Source: Tissierellales bacterium (GTDB lineage: Bacteria > Bacillota_A > Clostridia > Tissierellales > JASKZW01). Taken from it: a DNA stretch of 5,323 nt. Positions 1 through 4,730 of this stretch are shown piece by piece. Numbering within the stretch: position 1 is the first letter of the stretch; each line of letters opens with the position of its first letter. The translations under genes and the position numbers were made by a program. The DNA lies in the NCBI GenBank assembly GCA_030147425.1, contig JASKZW010000161.1, forward strand, positions 1 through 5,323. The letters are read 5' to 3'. Below the pieces are notes generated by a model. That model saw nothing but the letters and a program-made list of their open reading frames with translations. It searched no databases and was not told the origin of the DNA.

Positions 1-51
1 ATGATAACCGAAAGGAATATCTTGAATGGGTGTATCTTTAGTAATCATCAT
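1..51 (-). CDS. Start of an unidentified protein, cut by the left edge (17 codons seen)
   Basis: On the minus strand an ORF opens at ATG 51-49, with a second ATG at 48-46, and stays open to base 1. It reads MMITKDTPIQDIPFGYH. A good Shine-Dalgarno sequence, AAAGAAGG, lies about 6 bases upstream of the first ATG, inside the 18-base gap after the S1-domain gene. The short gap and good ribosome binding site indicate a third cistron of the leftward unit. The visible residues match no family I recognise, so no function is offered. The call rests on the ribosome binding site, the open frame and the operon position. Confidence 0.65.
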   Translation of the reverse strand, partial: MMITKDTPIQDIPFGYH

Positions 52-57
52 TCAAAA

Positions 58-65
58 CCTTCTTT
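58..65 (-). promoter_or_regulatory. Ribosome binding site of the left-edge gene
   Basis: Minus-strand AAAGAAGG, followed by TTTTGA and then ATG at 51. It supports ATG 51 as the start of the truncated gene. It also shows that this gene is translated independently although it follows the S1 gene closely. Confidence 0.6.
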
Positions 66-69
66 CCGA

Positions 70-1080
70 TTATTTTTCATCTAGTCCTTCTGCCATTCGA
101 CGAATCTCTTCTTCGAAATCATCGACATCCATTGATTCGTCTTCTTCTTCGACTTCTTTAACTTCCTCTTCGACTTCTTCAGCTTGCTCTTCTTCAGCGA
201 TTTCCATTAAGTTCTCAACAGACAAGAGTTCATCGCCTTCTTCGTCTACAAGAGATTGTAAGTTTTGTAATGTTTCTTCTTCTTCTTTAAGGTCAACGAA
301 TGTTTCAACAACCTTACCACGCATTTGTCCGTTTTCAGGGTTGATTACTGTAATACGTGTTGTTGCTGTATTACCTACCTCAATATCTCCTGAAGCTGGC
401 ATAGATGAGAGTACGTCTACTCCTGGTTCAATATTTAAGAACATACCTGTTGGGATGAAGCCTGTGACTTTCCCTTCTACAATTTGTCCTACTTGATACT
501 TTGTGAACCCTTCGCCTTCTTTGATTTCGTATTGTTCTTTTGGTTCAAACTTATACATCATACGTCCGTTTCTATCTTCATAAACTTCAGTTGCTTTTAC
601 TTCAACTTCATCTGAAAAATTGAGGAACTGACGGATGTTAATGTTTTTCCCTGTATATGCTTCGTTTTCTAAAATACCACTAATTGATTTGTGACGTAAT
701 ACTGCTCCAGTTGTTTGGAAACCGACAACTTCTGCTTTTACGTACTCTCCTTGTTGAAGTTTCTTGTGTAATAAACGCTGTTCTGCCTTTTCAACGAGTG
801 TACGTGTTCCATAAACAGTTGAACCTTTCACTTCTTTTACTTGGAAGTATACTTTTCCTTCGATGAATGGTAAGAGTGAGAAGTCACGACTATACTCCCC
901 CATATCCTCACGTTCAATCATTACTTTTCCGTGTAAGATGTCACCATTTTCTTCGTTCGTTTGGTTCACGATAACCTCTACTACATCTTCACCTTCTTGG
1001 TTTTGAAGTAAGTTAAGACCTACTCCAACAATAATTGAGTTTTGTTCTTTTGCTTGTTTCATCAATTCTAAAAATGTCAT
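70..1080 (-). CDS. S1 RNA-binding-domain protein with acidic C-terminal tail
   Basis: The protein has 336 residues from ATG 1080, or 340 if the in-frame GTG at 1092 is used. A TGA stop directly precedes that GTG, so no longer start exists. Seen: the clearest S1 domain is at about residues 194-257. It begins YQVGQIVEGKVTGFIPTGMF and continues with a glycine-containing turn and VLSS, as in S1 OB-folds. Two weaker S1-like units precede it, at about 46-100 (ending in a KVYFQVKEV-type strand) and 109-175 (GEYVKAEVVGFQTTGAVL...). Residues from about 265 to the end are strongly Glu/Asp-rich. Known: S1 domains bind single-stranded RNA in ribosomal protein S1, PNPase and related proteins. Inferred: a cytoplasmic RNA- or ribosome-associated protein made by an accessory element. 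It is unlikely to be the genuine ribosomal protein S1, because two of the three units are degenerate and the tail is unusual. It is the second gene of the leftward unit. A hairpin lies between its Shine-Dalgarno sequence and ATG 1080. Confidence 0.85.
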   Translation of the reverse strand: MTFLELMKQAKEQNSIIVGVGLNLLQNQEGEDVVEVIVNQTNEENGDILHGKVMIEREDMGEYSRDFSLLPFIEGKVYFQVKEVKGSTVYGTRTLVEKAEQRLLHKKLQQGEYVKAEVVGFQTTGAVLRHKSISGILENEAYTGKNINIRQFLNFSDEVEVKATEVYEDRNGRMMYKFEPKEQYEIKEGEGFTKYQVGQIVEGKVTGFIPTGMFLNIEPGVDVLSSMPASGDIEVGNTATTRITVINPENGQMRGKVVETFVDLKEEEETLQNLQSLVDEEGDELLSVENLMEIAEEEQAEEVEEEVKEVEEEDESMDVDDFEEEIRRMAEGLDEK

Positions 1081-1088
1081 ATGTTTGC

Positions 1089-1115
1089 GCACTCATTATA
1101 CTTTTCTTTGAGTGC
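1089..1115 (-). promoter_or_regulatory. Leader hairpin between ribosome binding site and start of the S1 gene
   Basis: On the minus strand GCACTCA (1115-1109) pairs perfectly with TGAGTGC (1095-1089) across a 13-base A-rich loop. The 3' arm contains the possible GTG start at 1092. The stem lies exactly between the AGGAAGG sequence (1124-1118) and ATG 1080. Linear spacing from AGGAAGG to ATG 1080 is 37 bases, too long for initiation. With the 27-base hairpin folded, only about 10 unpaired bases separate them, which is near ideal. Whether it helps ATG 1080, blocks GTG 1092, or both, is inference. Confidence 0.5.
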
Positions 1116-1117
1116 TA

Positions 1118-1126
1118 CCTTCCTTT
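1118..1126 (-). promoter_or_regulatory. Probable Shine-Dalgarno sequence of the S1 gene
   Basis: Minus-strand AAAGGAAGG is the only strong ribosome binding site in this leader. It is 25 bases from GTG 1092 and 37 bases from ATG 1080. Only folding of the intervening hairpin gives a normal spacing, to ATG 1080. The weaker AAAGAAAAG nearer the GTG is a poor match to the 16S rRNA tail. Confidence 0.5.
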
Positions 1127-1136
1127 CTTCTCTAGT

Positions 1137-1142
1137 ATTATA
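1137..1142 (-). promoter_or_regulatory. Possible internal -10 element upstream of the S1 gene
   Basis: A perfect TATAAT on the minus strand lies about 45 bases before the GTG/ATG starts of the S1 gene. No convincing -35 hexamer is found 16-18 bases upstream; that position is occupied by the ATACCAT/ATGGTAT palindrome. It could be an activator-dependent or repressed internal promoter, or chance in an AT-rich spacer. Confidence 0.3.
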
Positions 1143-1151
1143 TTTACATTT

Positions 1152-1170
1152 ATACCATATTTTATGGTAT
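1152..1170 (-). repeat. Palindrome/hairpin after the 795-residue gene
   Basis: A perfect 7-bp inverted repeat, ATACCAT and ATGGTAT, with a 5-base loop, begins 7 bases after the TAG stop of the upstream gene. There is no run of T after it on the minus strand, so it is not a normal intrinsic terminator. It could be an mRNA-stability or attenuation hairpin between the two cistrons, or an operator, since it overlaps the -35 region of the TATAAT at 1137-1142. Confidence 0.45.
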
Positions 1171-1177
1171 GATGTGG

Positions 1178-3565
1178 CTATTTTTTAAAGAACATATCAA
1201 AGAGCCTTCGACTTTTCTTCTTTTCAAGGTTCTCTAAATGACGTGGTTTTTCTATATGCATGGGTGGTTGTTTTACTTCTAAAGATTTCTTTCTCTTTTC
1301 CTTTTCTCTCTCCAACTGTTTAATGCGCTCTTTCTCCTCCAGCTTTTTCTGTTCCTGCTGTCGCATTAATTCGTTCATTTCTTGTATTTTTCTCTCTATC
1401 CCCATCAGATTGGGTGATGGGTAATGTGAGCTGTCCTTTTGGTTTGACGGTTTGTTTCTTTCGTGAGAAAAATCGTTTGATTCGTTTGGAGAGAGTTGAG
1501 AAAAATTTTCTTTTTTGCCTTCCTTTTCAGCAGTCACTTCCTCTGCATCGTTCTCGTCATCTTCTACTTCTTCATCTTCATCGAAAGCGAAGATGAACTC
1601 TTTCCCATCATCAGTGATAACTACATGGTCAATCGGTTCAGTAGTTTCTTCTTTCTTTTCTTCTAGCGGTTCAACAGTATCTTCTTCATTGCTTTCATCT
1701 ACCAACACTTCTTCCTCTGTTGAACTCGTTGTCAGCGGTTCATTTACTTCCAACTGTTCTTTATCCGCTGCGTTTACATCTTTCGAAACAGACTGTTCTT
1801 CATTCTCATCAGCTACTGCATCTACTTCTGTTGTGATGTCTTTCTCTTCAACTGATGTCTTTCGCTCAACTTCACTTTCTTGTGTATCTTTTAGATATTC
1901 TTCCGAGAGTGTATATTTTTTATCATTCGTTGAGGTGTCGGTATCTGTCTGTTGAGTAGAAGGTGAAACATCGTTAACGTTTGTCTGTACACCTTCTGAC
2001 ACTTCTTCATCCTCAATCGCAATGACACCACCTCTAGCTACATGTAACACTTGTGAGCTGTCTTTTAAGTCCTCCAGTGTCTTTTCAGATTTATCTTCAG
2101 TAAGAGGACTTGTTGTAGTGTCTGTTGACTGACTTATACTAATTGAAGGTGTTTCTTCCGCTGCGTTATCAGCAACCATTCCCTCGTCATCAGCAACCGC
2201 TCCCTCGTTATCTACATCAAGAGTTGTAGTCGGTGTTTCAATGATTGGTTTAATAACAGGAATAGGAGTAGTCCCCTCTTCTTCACCCTTTTGTTCGTGA
2301 GTATCTTGGGATGTTTGTTGAACTACTTCACCAGCAGGAACAATTTTCGGAATAACAATCTTCGGAACTTTTACTGCTTGTGGCTCGGTTGTTTCATTCG
2401 CCCCTTGTTCCTTTGATTTGTCATCTTGTTCCTTTTGGTTGTTATGTTGAGGTTCTTCTTTCCCGTGATGCTCCACATTAGGTATCGGCTCTGATTTCTT
2501 GTCATTTTCAGTTACCGTTGCATCTACCTCTTTATCAACTTTCCCTACCTCTGAAGGTTCTTCTTCAGATACTCGACTGGAGAGTTCAGTACGTGAGTGG
2601 GGAAGGTCAACAGGTACTCCTCCTCGGATGTGTTGTTTAGTTGATGTATCTTCTCTGTTTTCGGTATTGGTTTGGGTAGAAATCTTTTTTGGTTCTCTTG
2701 TAAGGACGGAATTATCCATCTCAACATCTTCAGTTCTTGTTTCCACAACTGGAGATACATGACTTTGAGAATCAGAGGAAGTTTCGCCATCGTCCTGTTG
2801 AACATGTTGAACATCTTCTGTTGGACTGTTTGATACTTCATGTGTTCGTACAGGTTCTTCCTTTTTCTTCTTTGATGATTCCTTGCCTTTTTTTGGCTTG
2901 GAAACTGGAACATCTGCCAAAAAGGGAGTGGCATCATGCCTACCTTCACCTTTCGCCACTGAAGAATGATTGTTTTCTAACTCTCTGTTTTCTTCATGAG
3001 AATCGTTGTGTTCCTTTTCTTCCTTTTGTTTAGGTGCTGTTTGATTATCTAACTTACTTTCCTTTTCAACTTTGCGTGTGGGTGATTGAGTAGAAAGTGT
3101 TTCTTTCTTTTTAGGTGACCCTTCTTTAGAAGGCTCTTCCTCATTTTCTTGCGTTTGTTCTTTTATGTTTTTTTGCTCTTGTTTTCTTTGTTTCTTTTGT
3201 GCTATCAAGAGTTGTTTCGCTTTTAACACGACAATTTGTTTGAATGTCTTTAGCTCGACAGGTGATTGCAAGCAATCATCAGCAAATAACTTTGCGAGTT
3301 CAATCATCTTCGGGTTCTTTTGAGAAGTGATTACAACAAGCGTACTATCCTTCTTCATGGATGTTTTTAACTCTTTTAGATACTTGAAATCATCTTTGCT
3401 ATTTAACACAAGTTCGACAAAACAAATATCGACATCTTCAGGTAGGCGAAACGTATCCATATTAATGGGTTTACTATGCTGGAATTGAATATGCTTAGAT
3501 GCGACATTTTCACTTAATAACTCTATGTGTTTATCTGATAAATGCACACCATGTAGTTTGAGCAT
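1178..3565 (-). CDS. Pseudo-receiver protein with long disordered linker and C-terminal coiled coil
   Basis: The protein has 795 residues. The start ATG 3565 is fixed by AAGGAGG ten bases upstream, and the stop is TAG. Residues 1-120 look like a response-regulator receiver fold: DICFVELVL (46-54) sits where DLILLDLxM is usual, TLVVITS (75-81) where the conserved Thr/Ser strand lies, and ADDCLQSPVELKTF (95-108) where GADDYLxKPFELKEL lies. The phospho-acceptor position is Glu51, the conserved Lys is Ser101, and the N-terminal acidic pair is absent, so it should not be phosphorylated. Residues about 121-690 are rich in Glu, Lys, Ser, Thr, Gln and Asp and are predicted disordered, with a few hydrophobic islands (about 398-412, 433-443, 506-517, 645-662). 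Residues 719-763 form a charged coiled coil, and the protein ends in a basic/aromatic tail, RRLFDMFFKK. No signal peptide or membrane segment is seen. Inferred: a cytoplasmic scaffold or localisation protein. Pseudo-receivers are known in TadZ/CpaE, but no ParA-type ATPase domain follows here. It is the first gene of the leftward unit. I know no named family for the full architecture. Confidence 0.85.
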   Translation of the reverse strand: MLKLHGVHLSDKHIELLSENVASKHIQFQHSKPINMDTFRLPEDVDICFVELVLNSKDDFKYLKELKTSMKKDSTLVVITSQKNPKMIELAKLFADDCLQSPVELKTFKQIVVLKAKQLLIAQKKQRKQEQKNIKEQTQENEEEPSKEGSPKKKETLSTQSPTRKVEKESKLDNQTAPKQKEEKEHNDSHEENRELENNHSSVAKGEGRHDATPFLADVPVSKPKKGKESSKKKKEEPVRTHEVSNSPTEDVQHVQQDDGETSSDSQSHVSPVVETRTEDVEMDNSVLTREPKKISTQTNTENREDTSTKQHIRGGVPVDLPHSRTELSSRVSEEEPSEVGKVDKEVDATVTENDKKSEPIPNVEHHGKEEPQHNNQKEQDDKSKEQGANETTEPQAVKVPKIVIPKIVPAGEVVQQTSQDTHEQKGEEEGTTPIPVIKPIIETPTTTLDVDNEGAVADDEGMVADNAAEETPSISISQSTDTTTSPLTEDKSEKTLEDLKDSSQVLHVARGGVIAIEDEEVSEGVQTNVNDVSPSTQQTDTDTSTNDKKYTLSEEYLKDTQESEVERKTSVEEKDITTEVDAVADENEEQSVSKDVNAADKEQLEVNEPLTTSSTEEEVLVDESNEEDTVEPLEEKKEETTEPIDHVVITDDGKEFIFAFDEDEEVEDDENDAEEVTAEKEGKKENFSQLSPNESNDFSHERNKPSNQKDSSHYPSPNLMGIERKIQEMNELMRQQEQKKLEEKERIKQLEREKEKRKKSLEVKQPPMHIEKPRHLENLEKKKSRRLFDMFFKK
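2168..2209 (-). repeat. 21-bp tandem duplication inside the linker
   Basis: Two adjacent 21-bp units (2168-2188 and 2189-2209) agree at 18 of 21 positions. They encode consecutive 7-residue units NEGAVAD and DEGMVAD, at about residues 453-466 of the 795-residue protein. The reading frame is kept. This shows that the low-complexity linker grows by in-frame slippage or duplication. Confidence 0.8.
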
Positions 3566-3575
3566 GTTTCGACCC

Positions 3576-3582
3576 CCTCCTT
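3576..3582 (-). promoter_or_regulatory. Strong ribosome binding site of the 795-residue gene
   Basis: AAGGAGG on the minus strand, ten bases before ATG 3565, is a perfect match to the anti-Shine-Dalgarno sequence and decides the start. It is extended by GGGT, an unusually G-rich run for this AT-rich DNA. Confidence 0.85.
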
Positions 3583-3622
3583 GTATTATTGGATGTTTTT
3601 CTTAACGAAGCCTATGTCTAAA

Positions 3623-3640
3623 TCACACACGCTTTTGTGA
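3623..3640. repeat. Imperfect 18-bp palindrome in the leader of the leftward unit
   Basis: TCACACACGCTTTTGTGA is self-complementary at 7 of 9 positions per half (TCACA...TGTGA arms with a central GC). It lies about 60 bp before ATG 3565, downstream of the candidate leftward promoter. It is consistent with an operator for a dimeric regulator, but only one copy is seen. Confidence 0.35.
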
Positions 3641-3717
3641 TACTCTATAACAATGACTGTTCTTGTTTATAGACACCTTCTGTACTTTTAGTAAGGAGTG
3701 TATCGGTCAACAGTTGA

Positions 3718-3747
3718 ATAATAACCACAAAAGGAATACTTTAACAA
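3718..3747 (-). promoter_or_regulatory. Candidate leftward promoter
   Basis: On the minus strand TTGTTA (3747-3742) and TATTAT (3723-3718) are separated by 18 bp, matching sigma-A consensus at 4/6 and 5/6 positions. It would give a leader of roughly 145 bases before the 795-residue gene, which would include the palindrome at 3623-3640. A TTGACC at 3710-3705 is a better -35 alone but has no suitable -10. Confidence 0.35.
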
Positions 3748-3753
3748 AAGCAC

Positions 3754-3818
3754 CTATTTATTAGTATAGGCTGATTGACTGCATACTATTCATCGAATAT
3801 GCATATACTAATAAATAG
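3754..3818. repeat. Perfect 15-bp inverted repeat flanking a nested stem
   Basis: CTATTTATTAGTATA (3754-3768) is the exact reverse complement of TATACTAATAAATAG (3804-3818), with 35 bp between. Inside lie a bulged stem (GCAT...ATTC-ATC-GAAT-ATGC, 3781-3802) and the 10-bp palindrome ATATGCATAT (3797-3806). Each arm carries an outward-facing TATACT that could act as a -10 element. The position in the middle of a divergent region suggests a regulator binding site, divergent -10 elements, or both. Confidence 0.65.
3804..3809 (+). promoter_or_regulatory. Candidate -10 element for the membrane-protein gene
   Basis: TATACT matches TATAAT at 5/6 and lies 47 bp before ATG 3857. The best -35, TTGACT (3775-3780), is 23 bp upstream, too far for a normal sigma-A promoter. 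Either the promoter needs an activator or another site is used. TTGACT with a 17-bp spacer would place only TATGCA at -10. Confidence 0.25.
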
Positions 3819-3842
3819 ATAGAAAAATACTAATTGAAAGAA

Positions 3843-3852
3843 AAGGAGAGGT
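3843..3852 (+). promoter_or_regulatory. Ribosome binding site deciding ATG 3857
   Basis: AAGGAGAGGT lies before TTG 3854 and ATG 3857. The AAGGAG core has 8 bases of spacing to the ATG and only 5 to the TTG, which favours the ATG. Confidence 0.75.
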
Positions 3853-3856
3853 CTTG

Positions 3857-4627
3857 ATGAAGAAATCTCACACACAAACCCCAAAGAAAAAGAAAGTGAT
3901 TGTCGGTTCGATTATCGCAGCGGTCGGCATCTCGGTCGCAGGTATTTTTTATTTTGCTAACGACAGTAACGATGAGGTTCAAAAAGAGGAAAACATCGTA
4001 CTCGATACGGAAAAAGAGGATAAAAAAGAAAAAGAAAATGAAGACGACACAAAACTCACGGACTTCATAACAGATGAGGATAAAAAGAAGTTCAAAGGCA
4101 CTGAAGCAGATTTTTCATTCTTAGAAGATGAAGAGTTTGAAAAGATTCCTGAAAGCGAGCAACCTACAACGGATGTTGATGCGTACCTCACTAATGAGGA
4201 ACTCGCTCTACGTGAACGAAAATTCGACTTTGATGATAAAAGAGATAATGACAAAGGTTATACACTAAACAATTTAGAGTTTGATAATTTGTATGCCAGT
4301 CGAGAGAAACCAAGTAAGCAGTTTTTAATCAGTGGGACAGGAACAATTATTGACATGTATGAAACAGGAGATGAAGAAGGCATTCGTTTAAATTTACGCA
4401 TTTATACAGGGGATGATGTAGAACGTGCCGAACTTCACTTAAATGACCCTGAACGTTTTTATCAAGAAGGACGACTTTATGATGTAATCGCAGATGATTA
4501 TATGCAAGTTGACTTTGAAATCGGCGAGAAGGTCACCTTTAAAGGGTATTATGAACCGTATATGTTTGATGATGCGGTTTATAAGATTTTAGGAGTTAAA
4601 AACGCAACTTTAGAGAAGACAAAGTAA
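3857..4627 (+). CDS. Single-pass membrane protein with extracytoplasmic OB-fold-like domain
   Basis: The protein has 256 residues. ATG 3857 is chosen over the adjacent in-frame TTG 3854 because AAGGAG (3843-3848) lies 8 bases upstream of it. Seen: a Lys-rich N-terminus (residues 2-13), one hydrophobic helix VIVGSIIAAVGISVAGIFYF (14-33), then a highly charged Asp/Glu/Lys linker to about residue 135. A folded C-terminal domain follows (about 153-253) with alternating strands, including QFLISGTGTIIDMYE and FEIGEKVTFKGYYEPY. The positive-inside rule predicts the C-terminal domain outside the membrane. There is no lipobox Cys and no clear signal-peptidase site, so an uncleaved signal anchor is most likely. 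The strand pattern and GEKVTFKGYYEP segment resemble small OB-fold domains of the tRNA_anti-like type, but this is an inference from pattern only. The gene is divergent from the pseudo-receiver gene and is separated from the next gene by its own promoter. Function unknown. Confidence 0.85.
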   Translation: MKKSHTQTPKKKKVIVGSIIAAVGISVAGIFYFANDSNDEVQKEENIVLDTEKEDKKEKENEDDTKLTDFITDEDKKKFKGTEADFSFLEDEEFEKIPESEQPTTDVDAYLTNEELALRERKFDFDDKRDNDKGYTLNNLEFDNLYASREKPSKQFLISGTGTIIDMYETGDEEGIRLNLRIYTGDDVERAELHLNDPERFYQEGRLYDVIADDYMQVDFEIGEKVTFKGYYEPYMFDDAVYKILGVKNATLEKTK

Positions 4628-4652
4628 GTTTTTCTGAAAAAAAGGGAAGTTT

Positions 4653-4682
4653 TTGAATATCTTATTTTTGAGTAGTTATAAT
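4653..4682 (+). promoter_or_regulatory. Sigma-A-type promoter for the LRR gene
   Basis: TTGAAT (4653-4658) and a perfect TATAAT (4677-4682) are separated by 18 bp, giving an expected start near 4689 and a leader of about 40 bases. This is the best promoter in the window. It lies in the 103-bp gap after the membrane-protein gene, where no terminator hairpin is seen, so read-through from upstream is also possible. Confidence 0.65.
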
Positions 4683-4730
4683 AAAGGTGTAAGTATACAA
4701 AAGATGAATGAATAAAGGAGAATGATTATA

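Larger units (their letters stand above)
3566..3856. promoter_or_regulatory. Divergent intergenic control region
   Basis: These 291 bp separate the leftward 795-residue gene from the rightward membrane-protein gene. No credible coding sequence is present; the few short frames lack properly spaced ribosome binding sites. The region holds an imperfect palindrome (3623-3640), a candidate leftward promoter (3718-3747), a perfect 15-bp inverted repeat (3754-3768 and 3804-3818) with nested palindromes, and three copies of ATACTAAT. This density of symmetric sequence is what a regulated divergent promoter would show. Actual transcription starts are not visible from sequence. Confidence 0.6.

Noticed and set aside
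26..496. Open plus-strand frame rich in Ser
   Set aside because: It lies antisense to the acidic tail of the S1 gene. GAA/GAG/GAT codons read in reverse give Ser and Phe runs and few stops. It has no ribosome binding site or recognisable domain.
1014..1096. Overlapping 27-codon frame starting at ATG 1096 on the minus strand (leader peptide)
   Set aside because: It overlaps the S1 gene start out of frame. Its ATG lies at the edge of the hairpin stem and its only strong ribosome binding site is more than 20 bases away. A translated leader is possible but unsupported.
1515..1955. Ser-rich plus-strand frame of 146 codons
   Set aside because: It is antisense to the Glu-rich linker of the 795-residue gene. 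The Ser/Thr/Val composition is the complement of Glu/Asp/Lys codons, and no initiation signal is seen.
2545..2949. Minus-strand frame of 134 codons in another phase
   Set aside because: It is wholly inside the 795-residue gene, which has a strong ribosome binding site and a continuous frame. The alternative translation has no domain and no ribosome binding site of its own.
3654..3692. 12-codon plus-strand frame starting ATGACTGTTCTT
   Set aside because: There is no ribosome binding site and the frame is too short to support.
3656..3714. 6-bp inverted repeat ACTGTT/AACAGT
   Set aside because: It is too short and too widely spaced to differ from chance.
3979..4254. Ser-rich minus-strand frame of 91 codons
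   Set aside because: It is antisense to the charged stalk of the membrane-protein gene and shows the same composition artefact.
4628..4676. Terminator after the membrane-protein gene
   Set aside because: T-rich runs are present but no inverted repeat precedes them.
4704..4715. Three-codon frame ATG AAT GAA TAA upstream of the LRR gene
   Set aside because: The only purine-rich site (AAAGGTG) lies partly upstream of the expected transcription start. This is probably chance.
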